Both the position numbers and the translations under genes were made by a program. DNA of 25,725 nucleotides, from positions 1 through 25,725 of the forward strand of contig CADBOW010000033.1 in assembly GCA_902796375.1 (NCBI GenBank), in the 5' to 3' direction. The DNA is from an uncultured Lachnospiraceae bacterium (GTDB lineage Bacteria > Bacillota > Clostridia > Lachnospirales > Lachnospiraceae). Numbering within the stretch: the first letter of the stretch is position 1; each line of letters starts with the position of its first letter. Under the pieces are notes generated by a model, which was not told the DNA's origin, made no database searches, and worked only from the letters and a program-made list of their open reading frames with translations. Of this stretch, positions 8,506-16,380 are shown piece by piece.

Positions 8506-9171
8506 TCACCGCAGGATATGCTTCATTTCCCGGATCGCCGTCCGGACCCTTCGGTCAAATTGTTCGAAGAATCCCTCCGACTCATACTCCGTCACATAGA
8601 AAAGCTCCAGCAGGAACAGCATATAATTCCGGATCTGCTTCTCATCCTTCGCTTCCCTGACCTTGCGTCGGGAAAGTGTAAGGAAGTTGTGCCATTTCCG
8701 GATAAAAGCGGTATGCTCTTCAATCGGCTGGATATCGATCCACTTTTGAACTTTTACCTTGCTCCGATTCTGTTTCGTGCATTCATGAGTCTGAAGAAAA
8801 TACCTGAAATCCCCGTTTTCATAGTACCGTCCCAGGGGAAACAGCCGGCAGATGCTCGGCCGATACGGATGTATGCTGCAGCGGCCTTCCTCATTCAGGA
8901 AGCCACACCCATGCTCCATATTCATATGCGGCAGGATCAGTCCGTCCAGCACAGACAGCCGGATCTCCTTCTCCACAAGCTGTGAGAAGCTCCGTCCGGT
9001 GGCCTGCTCCAGCATCCGGACATCATAGGGATCGAGAGTTATGGATGTCCCCATATCGCTGCGGCAGCATTTACTGCAGCCGTCACAGCCTCCGCAATCC
9101 GCTCTCACCATATCATTCAGTTCATAAAGGCGTCCGTCGGAGATTTCCTCCAGTGTTCCTTCCCGCAGCAA
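8506..9171 (-). CDS. YkgJ family cysteine-cluster protein
   Basis: The protein is about 221 residues. A cluster of cysteines (CGGCDGCSKCC) lies at about 26-36, followed by CGFL, C-x6-YRPSICRLFPLG and a later HECTK. This is the pattern of the YkgJ/CxxCxxCC family of predicted metal (Fe-S or zinc) proteins, whose reaction is not established. The C-terminal 90 residues are charged and helical. The frame opens with GTG at 9180, but that GTG overlaps the AAGGAG ribosome site. The TTG at 9171 sits eight bases behind the site and is the better start. A promoter at 9238-9266 drives it. The gene downstream is the rubredoxin fusion, 93 bases away. Confidence 0.85.
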   Translation of the reverse strand: MLREGTLEEISDGRLYELNDMVRADCGGCDGCSKCCRSDMGTSITLDPYDVRMLEQATGRSFSQLVEKEIRLSVLDGLILPHMNMEHGCGFLNEEGRCSIHPYRPSICRLFPLGRYYENGDFRYFLQTHECTKQNRSKVKVQKWIDIQPIEEHTAFIRKWHNFLTLSRRKVREAKDEKQIRNYMLFLLELFYVTEYESEGFFEQFDRRVRTAIREMKHILR

Positions 9172-9203
9172 CGGAACCACTCCTTTCGACCGGCATTTAA
9201 AAT

Positions 9204-9226
9204 GATTCTACCGAACAGGCAGAATC
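9204..9226 (-). other. Hairpin in the 5' leader of the YkgJ-type gene
   Basis: GATTCT and AGAATC (six bases each) enclose a short CC/GG extension and a five-base loop. It lies between the predicted transcription start and the ribosome site of the YkgJ-type gene. It is a candidate leader structure or an operator; no U-run follows. Confidence 0.35.
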
Positions 9227-9237
9227 ACCCACATGTT

Positions 9238-9266
9238 AGTTTACATGAAAAAGGATAATAAGTAAA
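9238..9266 (-). promoter_or_regulatory. Putative sigma-A promoter of the YkgJ-hrb-proC unit
   Basis: The minus strand has TTTACT (9261-9266), a 17-base spacer and TAAACT (9238-9243) preceded by TG. The spacing is ideal and the boxes are moderate matches. Confidence 0.55.
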
Positions 9267-9309
9267 CGAATGAAATGAACTTTTTGCAGAAAGCATTGTA
9301 TTTTTTCCC

Positions 9310-9338
9310 TTTTTATGGTAATTTATTTCTGTTACAAT
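9310..9338 (+). promoter_or_regulatory. Putative extended -10 promoter of the BI-1 family gene
   Basis: TGTTACAAT at 9330-9338 is an extended -10 box (TG-N-TACAAT). The region 17 bases upstream reads TTTTTA, a poor -35, which suits an extended -10 promoter. The surroundings are very A/T-rich. A second option is TTGTAT (9296-9301) with TAATTT (9319-9324). Confidence 0.55.
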
Positions 9339-9379
9339 GTCATAAAATACTAATAATAAAGGAAAGGATGGTTGATTTT

Positions 9380-10270
9380 ATGGCAAACAACAATAATTCC
9401 AATGGTTCCTTCGACCCGAATCAGTACTATCAGGGACAGTACGATCAGGGTCAGTACAACCAGTACAATCAGTACAATCAGGGCCAGTATCCGAATCAGT
9501 ATCAGGATCCTCAGCAGATGTATCAGCAGCAGATGTACCAGCAGCAGATGAGCCGCGGTGCTTTCGGATCAAATCAGCAGTATGCTCCCGGGATGCAGCA
9601 GACCGGACAGGTTGCAACGGATGTGAATGATGTACTCACGAAGTCATTCCTCTTCATGTTCCTTGCACTTCTGGTAACCGGTATTACCGCTCTGGCAGTT
9701 GCAAGAACCACGTTCTGGGTATCCGTAAAACAGTCACCGGCAATTCTCATCGTATTCTTTGTAATTGAGATTGCAACCGTGATCGGTGCCAATGCAGCCA
9801 TGAAGCGTAACAACCTTCCGCTGTCCGCAGTTCTGTTCGGCGCCTATTCGATCATTAATGGTGTTACACTTTCCATTATCTTCCTGGCATACAGTCTCGG
9901 CTCCATCACACAGGTATTCTTCATTGCCGCAGGTATCTTCGGTGTTATGGCCTTCATCGGTGCCGTTACAAAGAAGGATCTGACGAACCTCGGAACCCTT
10001 TGCATCATCGGTCTCTTCGGTATCGTCATCGCATCGCTGGTGAACATGTTTATCGGTTCATCCACTGCGGATTATATCATCAGCATCATCGGTGTTCTCG
10101 TATTCGTAGGACTTACCGCTTATGATGTACAGAAGATTAAGAAGATGGCTGCTACAAATGTCGGATATGATCCCATGGTTATCGGTCTTTACGGTGCTAT
10201 GGAGCTGTATCTTGATTTCATCAACCTGTTCCTGTATCTGCTTCGTCTGTTCGGAAAGGCAAACAACTAA
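9380..10270 (+). CDS. Bax inhibitor-1/YccA family membrane protein with Q/Y-rich N-terminus
   Basis: The 296-residue protein starts with a cytoplasm-type low-complexity region (residues 1-75) dominated by Gln, Tyr and Asn. It contains repeated GQY, NQY and QQMY units and no charged core. From about residue 88 there are seven hydrophobic helices, ending in a short KANN tail, which fits the BI-1/YccA/YbhL family. Relatives include calcium-leak channels and YccA, a modulator of FtsH, but the function here is unproven. The ATG at 9380 follows GGAAAGGATGG; an ATG four codons upstream (9368) is also possible. The frame extends to 9275 but that part lacks a ribosome site. The gene is single, with its own promoter and a terminator 49 bases downstream. 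Confidence 0.88.
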   Translation: MANNNNSNGSFDPNQYYQGQYDQGQYNQYNQYNQGQYPNQYQDPQQMYQQQMYQQQMSRGAFGSNQQYAPGMQQTGQVATDVNDVLTKSFLFMFLALLVTGITALAVARTTFWVSVKQSPAILIVFFVIEIATVIGANAAMKRNNLPLSAVLFGAYSIINGVTLSIIFLAYSLGSITQVFFIAAGIFGVMAFIGAVTKKDLTNLGTLCIIGLFGIVIASLVNMFIGSSTADYIISIIGVLVFVGLTAYDVQKIKKMAATNVGYDPMVIGLYGAMELYLDFINLFLYLLRLFGKANN

Positions 10271-10318
10271 TAAGCAGAAACATGGAAGGGTTTCGATGGC
10301 GCCCACGGCGCACTACCC

Positions 10319-10360
10319 AAAAAGGTGCTTCCCCGATGGATTTCTGGGAAGCACCTTTTT
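10319..10360. terminator. Bidirectional intrinsic terminator between BI-1 gene and AICAR formyltransferase gene
   Basis: AAAAAGGTGCTTCCC (10319-10333) is perfectly complementary to 10346-10360, leaving a 12-base loop. The T-run at 10356-10360 serves the plus-strand BI-1 gene. The A-run on the other side gives a U-tract on the minus strand, so it also ends the long purine/phospholipid operon. Confidence 0.92.
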
Positions 10361-10432
10361 GATTCTTCGTATATATTCTTTGGGGACAGGCCGGATCCAG
10401 TGATCCCGCCGTGTCCGGACCGTTTCCGATCC

Positions 10433-11611
10433 TTAATGGTGGAACAGCCGGATTCCGGTGAAGCACATTACGATGCCATACTTGTTGCAGGCTTCGATCA
10501 CATTGTCGTCACGGATGGATCCACCGGGCTGTGCGATATAACGAACTCCGCTGCGGTTTGCACGATCCACGTTATCACCGAAGGGGAAGAATGCATCCGA
10601 GCCCAAAGCCACATCCTTATTCTGCTTCAGCCATTCCTTCCGCTCCTCCCGGGTAAACACCTTCGGCTGCTCCGTGAAATACTTCTGCCACTCGCCTTCG
10701 CCGATCACATCCTCATAATCATCACTGATATATACATCGATGGTGTTGTCACGATCCGGTCTGCGGATATCCTCCTTGAAGGGAAGGGAAAGCACCTGGG
10801 GTGACTGACGCAGGAACCATTTGTCCGCCTTGTCACCCGCCAGTCTGGTACAGTGAATTCTGGACTGCTGTCCTGCACCGATACCGATGGCTGCGCCGCC
10901 CTTCACATAGCAGACGGAATTGGACTGGGTATACTTCAGTGTGATCATGGCGATGGCCAGATCGATCCTTGCGGACTCCGGAATCTCCTTTGCCTCTGTC
11001 ACAACATTTGAGAACAGCGCATCATCGATCACCAGCTCATTTCTTCCCTGTTCAAATGTAACGCCGTATACATCCTTGGTCTCCACCGGAGCGGGCACAT
11101 ATTCGGGATCGATCCGGATCACGCAGTAATTTCCGTTTTTCTTCTGCTTCAAAAGCTCCATGGCTTCATCCGTGAAGCCCGGTGCGATGAGGCCGTCGCT
11201 CACTTCCCGGCGGATCAGAGCTGCCGTATCCTTATCACACACATCCGACAGGGCTATGAAATCACCGAAGGACGACATACGGTCAGCACCGCGGGCGCGG
11301 GCATAGGCGCATGCCAGCGGGGAAAGCTCCCCCAGATCATCCACCCAGTAGATCTTCTTCTCCATGTCGGTCAGCGGAAGGCCCACTGCCGCACCTGCCG
11401 GAGATACGTGCTTGAAGCTGGTTGCTGCCGGAAGGTTTGTGGCCTTCTTCAGTTCCTTCACCAGCTGCCAGCCGTTCAGCGCATCCAGCAGATTGATATA
11501 ACCGGGTTTTCCATTCACCACCGTGATGGGAAGGTCCTTTCCGTCCTTCATAAATACCCGGGACGGCTTCTGATTCGGATTACATCCGTATTTCAATTCC
11601 ATTTCGTTCAT
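10433..11611 (-). CDS. purH: AICAR formyltransferase (stand-alone, PurH C-terminal type)
   Basis: The 392-residue protein should transfer a formyl group from 10-formyl-tetrahydrofolate to AICAR, giving FAICAR, the penultimate step of IMP synthesis. It contains only the transformylase part of PurH. The catalytic Lys-His pair is present as K67-H68 in SFKHVSPAGAAVG, and the C-terminal RPDRDNTID and QPGGSIRDDNVIEACNKY segments are typical. The N-terminal IMP-cyclohydrolase domain of ordinary bifunctional PurH (about 510-530 residues) is missing. A separate cyclohydrolase gene immediately upstream supplies that step. The start at 11611 (ATG) has GAGG six bases upstream; the frame extends 13 codons further. 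It is the last gene of the operon, ahead of a terminator. Confidence 0.93.
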   Translation of the reverse strand: MNEMELKYGCNPNQKPSRVFMKDGKDLPITVVNGKPGYINLLDALNGWQLVKELKKATNLPAATSFKHVSPAGAAVGLPLTDMEKKIYWVDDLGELSPLACAYARARGADRMSSFGDFIALSDVCDKDTAALIRREVSDGLIAPGFTDEAMELLKQKKNGNYCVIRIDPEYVPAPVETKDVYGVTFEQGRNELVIDDALFSNVVTEAKEIPESARIDLAIAMITLKYTQSNSVCYVKGGAAIGIGAGQQSRIHCTRLAGDKADKWFLRQSPQVLSLPFKEDIRRPDRDNTIDVYISDDYEDVIGEGEWQKYFTEQPKVFTREERKEWLKQNKDVALGSDAFFPFGDNVDRANRSGVRYIAQPGGSIRDDNVIEACNKYGIVMCFTGIRLFHH

Positions 11612-11656
11612 GTCATACCTCGCTTTCCTTTCTCTAAGCTCTGTGATCATTTCCGG

Positions 11657-12409
11657 TCACTGATTCTTGTTGACGATCCTGGTCTCAACCGCTCCGGTGG
11701 TGATATCCACGAAACGGGTAAACAGGGACACCTTGTTATCCTCATTGATCGCATCCCATACCAGACCGGTAAATGCATCGATATCCATATCCGGGATCTC
11801 CACCGGTGTCGGTTCTCCCTCATAGCTGGGGAGTGGATTTCCGTCCTTCATATAGGTATGAATGAAATGTCCCTCTCCTGCCTTCGGGTTATCATAGCTG
11901 AAGGTATACCGGTTGCACTGGGACGGATCCCCGTTGTTGGACTTCAGAATGGACATATCATAGCTGTATCCTGCATTCCTTCCTTCTCCCTCCGACACGC
12001 CTGCCGCCGAAGCTCCGAACTTCATCCAGCCGGAGATCCTGGGGGTATAATTCGGTCCGTCCGGCTCAAACTCCCGGGTCCGAAGGGACTCCTCAAAGGT
12101 TTTTCCTGCAGAGAGGCCGTCATAGATCGTATCGGTCTGATCTCCGTTGGTTACGATGATATTTCCGTCCAGCACGCGGACCGGTGCATAGATGATAAGG
12201 CTCGGATCCTCCAGCTTCGCCGGATCAAAGGCTTCCGTACGGATCCCTTCTCCCTCGGTGACAAATACACGGTTCCGGCTGTTCTCCGACCTTCCCATGA
12301 TAAAGTAAGCGCATACCGCCTTGCTCCCGTCCGGGGTGCGGCCGATCACGATCCCGCGACCGGGGTAGGTGGTAAGTCCCAGTTCCTCTGCCAGCTTTCT
12401 CTGTTCCAT
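11657..12409 (-). CDS. IMP cyclohydrolase, archaeal (PurO) type
   Basis: The 250-residue protein should close FAICAR to IMP, the final step of purine synthesis. It resembles the PurO-like family first found in archaea and also present in Clostridia, not the MGS-fold domain of bacterial PurH. Supporting segments are YPGRGIVIGRTPDG (about 15-28), AYFIMGRSENSRNRVF (34-49), an NGDQTDTIYDG stretch near 108 and PNYTPRISG near 140. The ATG at 12409 has AAGGAGG five bases upstream, which decides the start over an ATG five codons earlier that overlaps the previous gene. The gene is 11 bases after the second sulfatase-fold gene and 45 bases before the AICAR formyltransferase it works with. Confidence 0.88.
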   Translation of the reverse strand: MEQRKLAEELGLTTYPGRGIVIGRTPDGSKAVCAYFIMGRSENSRNRVFVTEGEGIRTEAFDPAKLEDPSLIIYAPVRVLDGNIIVTNGDQTDTIYDGLSAGKTFEESLRTREFEPDGPNYTPRISGWMKFGASAAGVSEGEGRNAGYSYDMSILKSNNGDPSQCNRYTFSYDNPKAGEGHFIHTYMKDGNPLPSYEGEPTPVEIPDMDIDAFTGLVWDAINEDNKVSLFTRFVDITTGAVETRIVNKNQ

Positions 12410-12420
12410 AGCATCCTCCT

Positions 12421-14019
12421 TCATTTCTGATCTGTATATTTGATTTCTGTAGTTTCCTTCCTGTCCCGCAGGATCCCCGGGCTTACATAGGTTCCGCTGA
12501 ACATATCCTCCAGCAGGATCGACCTGGTCTCAAACAACTCCGTCAGCTCCGGCAGCTGAATCTGCTCCGCCAGCGTCGCAGTGTCCGAGTAAAGGTTCGT
12601 CCCCAGACCCAGCCGGTCTCCCTCAATGGTCGCTCCCAGTGCCGCAAGGGTTGTGGGGAAAAGGTCATAGGTGGAGAACACCCGGTTCTTCGACGGGTCC
12701 TTCACCTCCGCCGGGGAATTGATGACGCAGGTATAGGTCTTCCTTTGATAGGTCTCCGGCACATCCTTCGTGAAATCCTTATCCATGGTGGGATGATCAC
12801 CCGTGATGATGATGGTGGTATCCTCATAGAAATCCTGCTGCTGCAGCCAGTGCACATATTCCGAAACCTGTCTCGAAGCGCAGTTCATTACATTTGCATA
12901 TACATTGCCCTTAAACTCCCGGGTACATTTCGGGCAGACATATCCATCCTCGAAATGGGTATCAATGGTCTGCAGCACCAGCTGGAACGGCCGGTCACCT
13001 GCCGCCAGCTCCTTCACCTCTTCCCTGGCGTACTCGAAGAGCTTCGCATCCTCGTAGCCCCAGAACTCCCAGTAATCCTCCGGGATCCGCCCTGTCTGCC
13101 TTGCATATCCCAGATCATGGATCTCGAAATCCCCATGGGATTTGTAATAGAGAGAACAGCCTCCGAAATCCGATGCCGATCCCATCAGCAGACGGTTCCG
13201 GTATCCTTCCTTCTTCAGGATATCTCCCAGGCACAGGATTCCCGGAAAGAAATCATCTGCTTCAGACATTCCGTTCTGACCCAGCGGTGTCTTCAGCGGT
13301 AGTCCCGAGGTGGTCCCGAAAACCGCTCCCATGGTCCATACCGCCCCCGGAAGGGAGATCCCTCCGTTACAGATCCCGCTGCTGCCGGAGAAATCCTCAT
13401 TTTCCTTCGCCAGCTTCGTCAGCTCCGGGATCACATTTTTCGGAAATGCACCTCCGTTTTCTTCATCCATGAAGGTAAGCTCCATGGATTCCACGTAGAT
13501 CACCACCAGATTTCTCTTCTTCTCCGGAAATGTGATCTTCACCGCCCCCGGATCCACATAGTGCTCCTGGACGAAGGTGGATACATTGAAGTACCCCTTC
13601 AGGTAAGAGCCCACATCAAACCCGAACCATCCGGTAACGATCCCCATCAGAAGCACTGCCGCCGGAGTCCAGGCCAGGACCCGAAAGACCCGCCGTTTCC
13701 TGCGGGGATCGCTCCGAACGAAGTAAAGAAGAAAGGCAGCGAAGGCCGTCAGCAGAAATGCGCCTCCCACCACCAGCAGGAGGAAGCTGCGTATCATATC
13801 CGGATTTGCATCCTTCATGGAAGCCTTCAGATGCCAGAGCAGTTCATCCATGGTGAGCTCACTCCAGGAGGCCAGTGCCCAGAGGACCCCTCCTGTGAAG
13901 ACCGCCGTTAGAAAGATCAGCACCAGTGTGAGGATGACCTTCCACCGCTTCAGGGGTTTCTGCTTCGTATTCTGATTTGCATCCTGCTCCTCTATGCTGT
14001 TCTTCCCAGTCTGTTCCAT
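12421..14019 (-). CDS. LTA synthase/phosphoglycerol transferase family protein, copy 2
   Basis: The protein is about 532 residues. Transmembrane helices lie at about 27-50, 76-101 and 113-133, and an extracytoplasmic sulfatase-fold domain follows from about 165. Family features are the metal-binding VESMEL (Glu177), the candidate nucleophile Thr229 in GAVWTMGAVFGTT, DTHFEDG (353-359) and GDHPTMD (407-413). These proteins move glycerol-phosphate or similar groups from phospholipid to envelope polymers. The GAVWTMGAVFGTTSGLPL stretch recalls OpgB/MdoB more than staphylococcal LtaS. A CPKC pair (362-365) and Cys380 lie between the catalytic segments. It is a tandem paralogue of the preceding gene. 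The frame opens at a TTG (14031) overlapping the upstream stop; the ATG at 14019 is my preferred start. The donor and acceptor are not known. Confidence 0.88.
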   Translation of the reverse strand: MEQTGKNSIEEQDANQNTKQKPLKRWKVILTLVLIFLTAVFTGGVLWALASWSELTMDELLWHLKASMKDANPDMIRSFLLLVVGGAFLLTAFAAFLLYFVRSDPRRKRRVFRVLAWTPAAVLLMGIVTGWFGFDVGSYLKGYFNVSTFVQEHYVDPGAVKITFPEKKRNLVVIYVESMELTFMDEENGGAFPKNVIPELTKLAKENEDFSGSSGICNGGISLPGAVWTMGAVFGTTSGLPLKTPLGQNGMSEADDFFPGILCLGDILKKEGYRNRLLMGSASDFGGCSLYYKSHGDFEIHDLGYARQTGRIPEDYWEFWGYEDAKLFEYAREEVKELAAGDRPFQLVLQTIDTHFEDGYVCPKCTREFKGNVYANVMNCASRQVSEYVHWLQQQDFYEDTTIIITGDHPTMDKDFTKDVPETYQRKTYTCVINSPAEVKDPSKNRVFSTYDLFPTTLAALGATIEGDRLGLGTNLYSDTATLAEQIQLPELTELFETRSILLEDMFSGTYVSPGILRDRKETTEIKYTDQK

Positions 14020-14027
14020 CGGGCAGC

Positions 14028-15548
14028 TCAATCTCCTGTCGATTCTTTTTTTGCCGGGCTCACATAGGAGCCGTTGTACATCCGCTCCATCATTTTCGAG
14101 CGGGCATTCAGCTTCTCCTCCAGATCAGGCAGGGTGTACCTTTCCGTCAGTGTATCCCGATCCGAGTAAAGATTCGTCCCCAGTCCCAGCCGGTCCCCCT
14201 CCAGGGTCACTCCCATGGCTGCCAGCGTGGTGGGAAACAGGTCAAAGGTGGAATACACCCTGGTCCTGGCCGGATTCTTCGCCTCCGCCACGGAATTGAT
14301 GATACAGGTGTAGGTCTTCCGCAGATAGGATTCCGGTACATCATCGCAGAAATCCGTATCCATGGTAGGATGATCCCCCGTGATGATGATGGTGGTATCC
14401 TGATAAAAATCCTGCTCCTTCAGCCACTGAACGAACTCAGCCACTCTACCGGAGGAACAGTTCATGATATTGGCATACCGGTTGCTCCCGAAGGTATTGC
14501 CGCACCGGGGGCACAGATGTCCGTCTTCAAAATGTGTATCCGCCGTGAGGATCGACATGCTGAAGGGCTGATCCCCCTTTGCAAGCTCCGTCAGCTCCTC
14601 CTTCGCATAGTCGAAGAGCTTCTCATCCTCATATCCCCACCAGACCATATAATCCTCCGGAATCCGTCCGGTGTCGATGGCATAATGATAATCATGGATC
14701 TCGTGATTCCCATGATCCCGATAGTATTGCTCACGTCCTCCGAAGATGGCCTCCGAGCCGATCAGCAGCCGGTTCCGATAGCCCTCTCTCTCCAGAAGGT
14801 CTCCCAGCGTCATGATCCCCGGGAGAAAATCATCATTGACGGACATTCCGTTCTGTCCCAGCGGCGTCTTCAGGGGAAGGCCCGCCGTGGTCCCGAACAT
14901 GGCGCCCATGGTCCAGACCGTACCCGGAAGGGCGATCCCACCGTTCAGCACCTTCGCATCCCCGGCGAAGCATTCATTCTCCCGTGCCAGCTGTGTCAGC
15001 TCCGGGATCACATTTTCCGGAAATGCACCTCCGCTCTCCGGATCCGTAAAGGTAAGCTCCATGGACTCCAGATAGAGCACGATCACATTTCGCTTCTTCT
15101 CCGGGAAGGTTACCGCAACCGAACCCGGATCCACATATTCATCCTCAATGAAGGAGGATACCGTCATATAACCTTTTAAAAATGGTCCGATGCTGAAGCC
15201 GTTCCAGGCTGCGATCAGTCCTCCCACCAGAATCGCCGCAGTGGCTCCCAGGGTGATCCTGGACAGGAAAATATTGCTCTCCTTTCTTCTCCGGGAACGG
15301 ATCAGAAGAAATGCAGCGATCCCCGTCACCAGAACGGACACGCCCAGGGTGATCACAATGAAGGAGATGACCATATCCGGATTCGATCCCTTCATGGAGG
15401 CCTTCAGATGCCACAGAAGCTCATCCATGGTGAGCATGCTCCAGGAACATAAGGCCCAGGCGACAGCTGTCGTAAAGAAAGTAACCAGGAATAGCAGAAC
15501 CAGGATCAGTACGGTCTTCCAGATCGGATATACCTTCGTCTCTTTCAT
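14028..15548 (-). CDS. LTA synthase/phosphoglycerol transferase family protein, copy 1
   Basis: The protein has 506 residues with three N-terminal transmembrane helices (about 12-34, 58-83 and 97-117), then an extracytoplasmic sulfatase-fold catalytic domain. Key positions are Glu161 in LESMEL, Thr213 in GTVWTMGAMFGTT, DTHFEDG at 337-343 and GDHPTMD at 391-397. A CPRC pair (346-349) and Cys364 match those of copy 2. The two proteins are alignable end to end, including the membrane part (both have TMDELLWHLKASMK), so this is a recent-looking tandem duplication. It starts seven bases after psd, so it is in the same operon as phosphatidylethanolamine synthesis. The ribosome site is weak. A phosphoglycerol or phosphoethanolamine transfer role is possible; the sequence does not decide. 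Confidence 0.88.
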   Translation of the reverse strand: MKETKVYPIWKTVLILVLLFLVTFFTTAVAWALCSWSMLTMDELLWHLKASMKGSNPDMVISFIVITLGVSVLVTGIAAFLLIRSRRRKESNIFLSRITLGATAAILVGGLIAAWNGFSIGPFLKGYMTVSSFIEDEYVDPGSVAVTFPEKKRNVIVLYLESMELTFTDPESGGAFPENVIPELTQLARENECFAGDAKVLNGGIALPGTVWTMGAMFGTTAGLPLKTPLGQNGMSVNDDFLPGIMTLGDLLEREGYRNRLLIGSEAIFGGREQYYRDHGNHEIHDYHYAIDTGRIPEDYMVWWGYEDEKLFDYAKEELTELAKGDQPFSMSILTADTHFEDGHLCPRCGNTFGSNRYANIMNCSSGRVAEFVQWLKEQDFYQDTTIIITGDHPTMDTDFCDDVPESYLRKTYTCIINSVAEAKNPARTRVYSTFDLFPTTLAAMGVTLEGDRLGLGTNLYSDRDTLTERYTLPDLEEKLNARSKMMERMYNGSYVSPAKKESTGD

Positions 15549-15554
15549 AACCGT

Positions 15555-16373
15555 CTACCCAATCCGCTCTCCTATGGACTCGCCGTACTGTACCGGAACC
15601 TCTTCTCCCTGCTCCGAAGCAGCCAGGAACTCAGGATGAACAGCAACCTTTCCGGGTTCCACCAGAACGATGATGGTGGAGCCCCCATACAGGAATGTGC
15701 CCTTCTCTTCCCCGCGGACCACATCTGCCTTCCCGGTTTCGTGATTGGCTATCTTTCCCACCAGCATGGCGCCCACCTCCATCTGGGTCAGAACGCCGAA
15801 CTGCTCCGTCCGGATACAGGTATACTCCCTGCAGTTCTCTATGAATACCGGTCTTGCCTCCAGGGCGATGGGGCGTACCGTGTGAAGCACACCGGGGATA
15901 AACCGGTTCACGGATTTCCGGCCGCTTTCCACATACCCATACCGGTGATAATGATTGACACAAAGGCGATAGACCAGACAGAGTCCGCCCTCATACCGCT
16001 TTGCAAGACGGCTGTCCCGCAGCAGGCTGCGAACCGAATATTCACTCTGCTTCACCGGGATCACCGTATCCCGGCGGATCGGCCAGACGGAAAGCAGCCC
16101 GTCACTTGGAGCGATCATCTGCTTCGGATCCTGATCCACCGGCCGAAGTCCATCCTTCACATGCCGGCAGAAGCAGTCATTGAAGCAGGTGAAGCCGTCC
16201 ATCACATACTCCTCCGGATCGATCTCCGCCTTCCGGACAAACCCGGGGATCAGAAATTTCGACAGTCTGCAATCTAAAAACGCTCCGCAGATTCTGGATA
16301 GAGTTCGACTGCCGAGCGGATGAAGCAGCGCCCTTCCGGGCGCTGTATGATATAAAAAATGTAATCCGTCCAT
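15555..16373 (-). CDS. psd: Phosphatidylserine decarboxylase proenzyme
   Basis: The 272-residue proenzyme decarboxylates phosphatidylserine to phosphatidylethanolamine at the membrane. Self-cleavage at the GGST motif (residues 230-233) would turn Ser232 into the pyruvoyl cofactor of the small alpha chain. The rest of the family triad is plausible: Asp91 in PSDG and a histidine in NHYHRYG (141-143). The GGST form and the 270-300 length are typical of the clostridial branch. It starts eight bases after the pssA stop with GAGG upstream of the ATG. Its substrate is supplied by pssA directly upstream. A perfect hairpin overlaps codons near position 10-17 (see 16326-16345). Confidence 0.95.
   Translation of the reverse strand: MDGLHFLYHTAPGRALLHPLGSRTLSRICGAFLDCRLSKFLIPGFVRKAEIDPEEYVMDGFTCFNDCFCRHVKDGLRPVDQDPKQMIAPSDGLLSVWPIRRDTVIPVKQSEYSVRSLLRDSRLAKRYEGGLCLVYRLCVNHYHRYGYVESGRKSVNRFIPGVLHTVRPIALEARPVFIENCREYTCIRTEQFGVLTQMEVGAMLVGKIANHETGKADVVRGEEKGTFLYGGSTIIVLVEPGKVAVHPEFLAASEQGEEVPVQYGESIGERIG
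16326..16345 (-). other. Stable RNA hairpin within the start of psd
   Basis: CAGCGCCC and GGGCGCTG form a perfect 8-bp stem. On the coding (minus) strand the loop is GGAA, a GNRA tetraloop. It begins about 28 bases inside the psd coding sequence. No U-run follows, so it is not a terminator. Confidence 0.5.
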
Positions 16374-16380
16374 ATTATCC

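Noticed and set aside
9239..9248. GTTTACATGA shared with the other divergent intergenic region at 18275-18284.
   Set aside because: A ten-base match between two A/T-rich regulatory regions is weak; one copy overlaps a promoter -10 box and the other does not, so a common operator is not supported.
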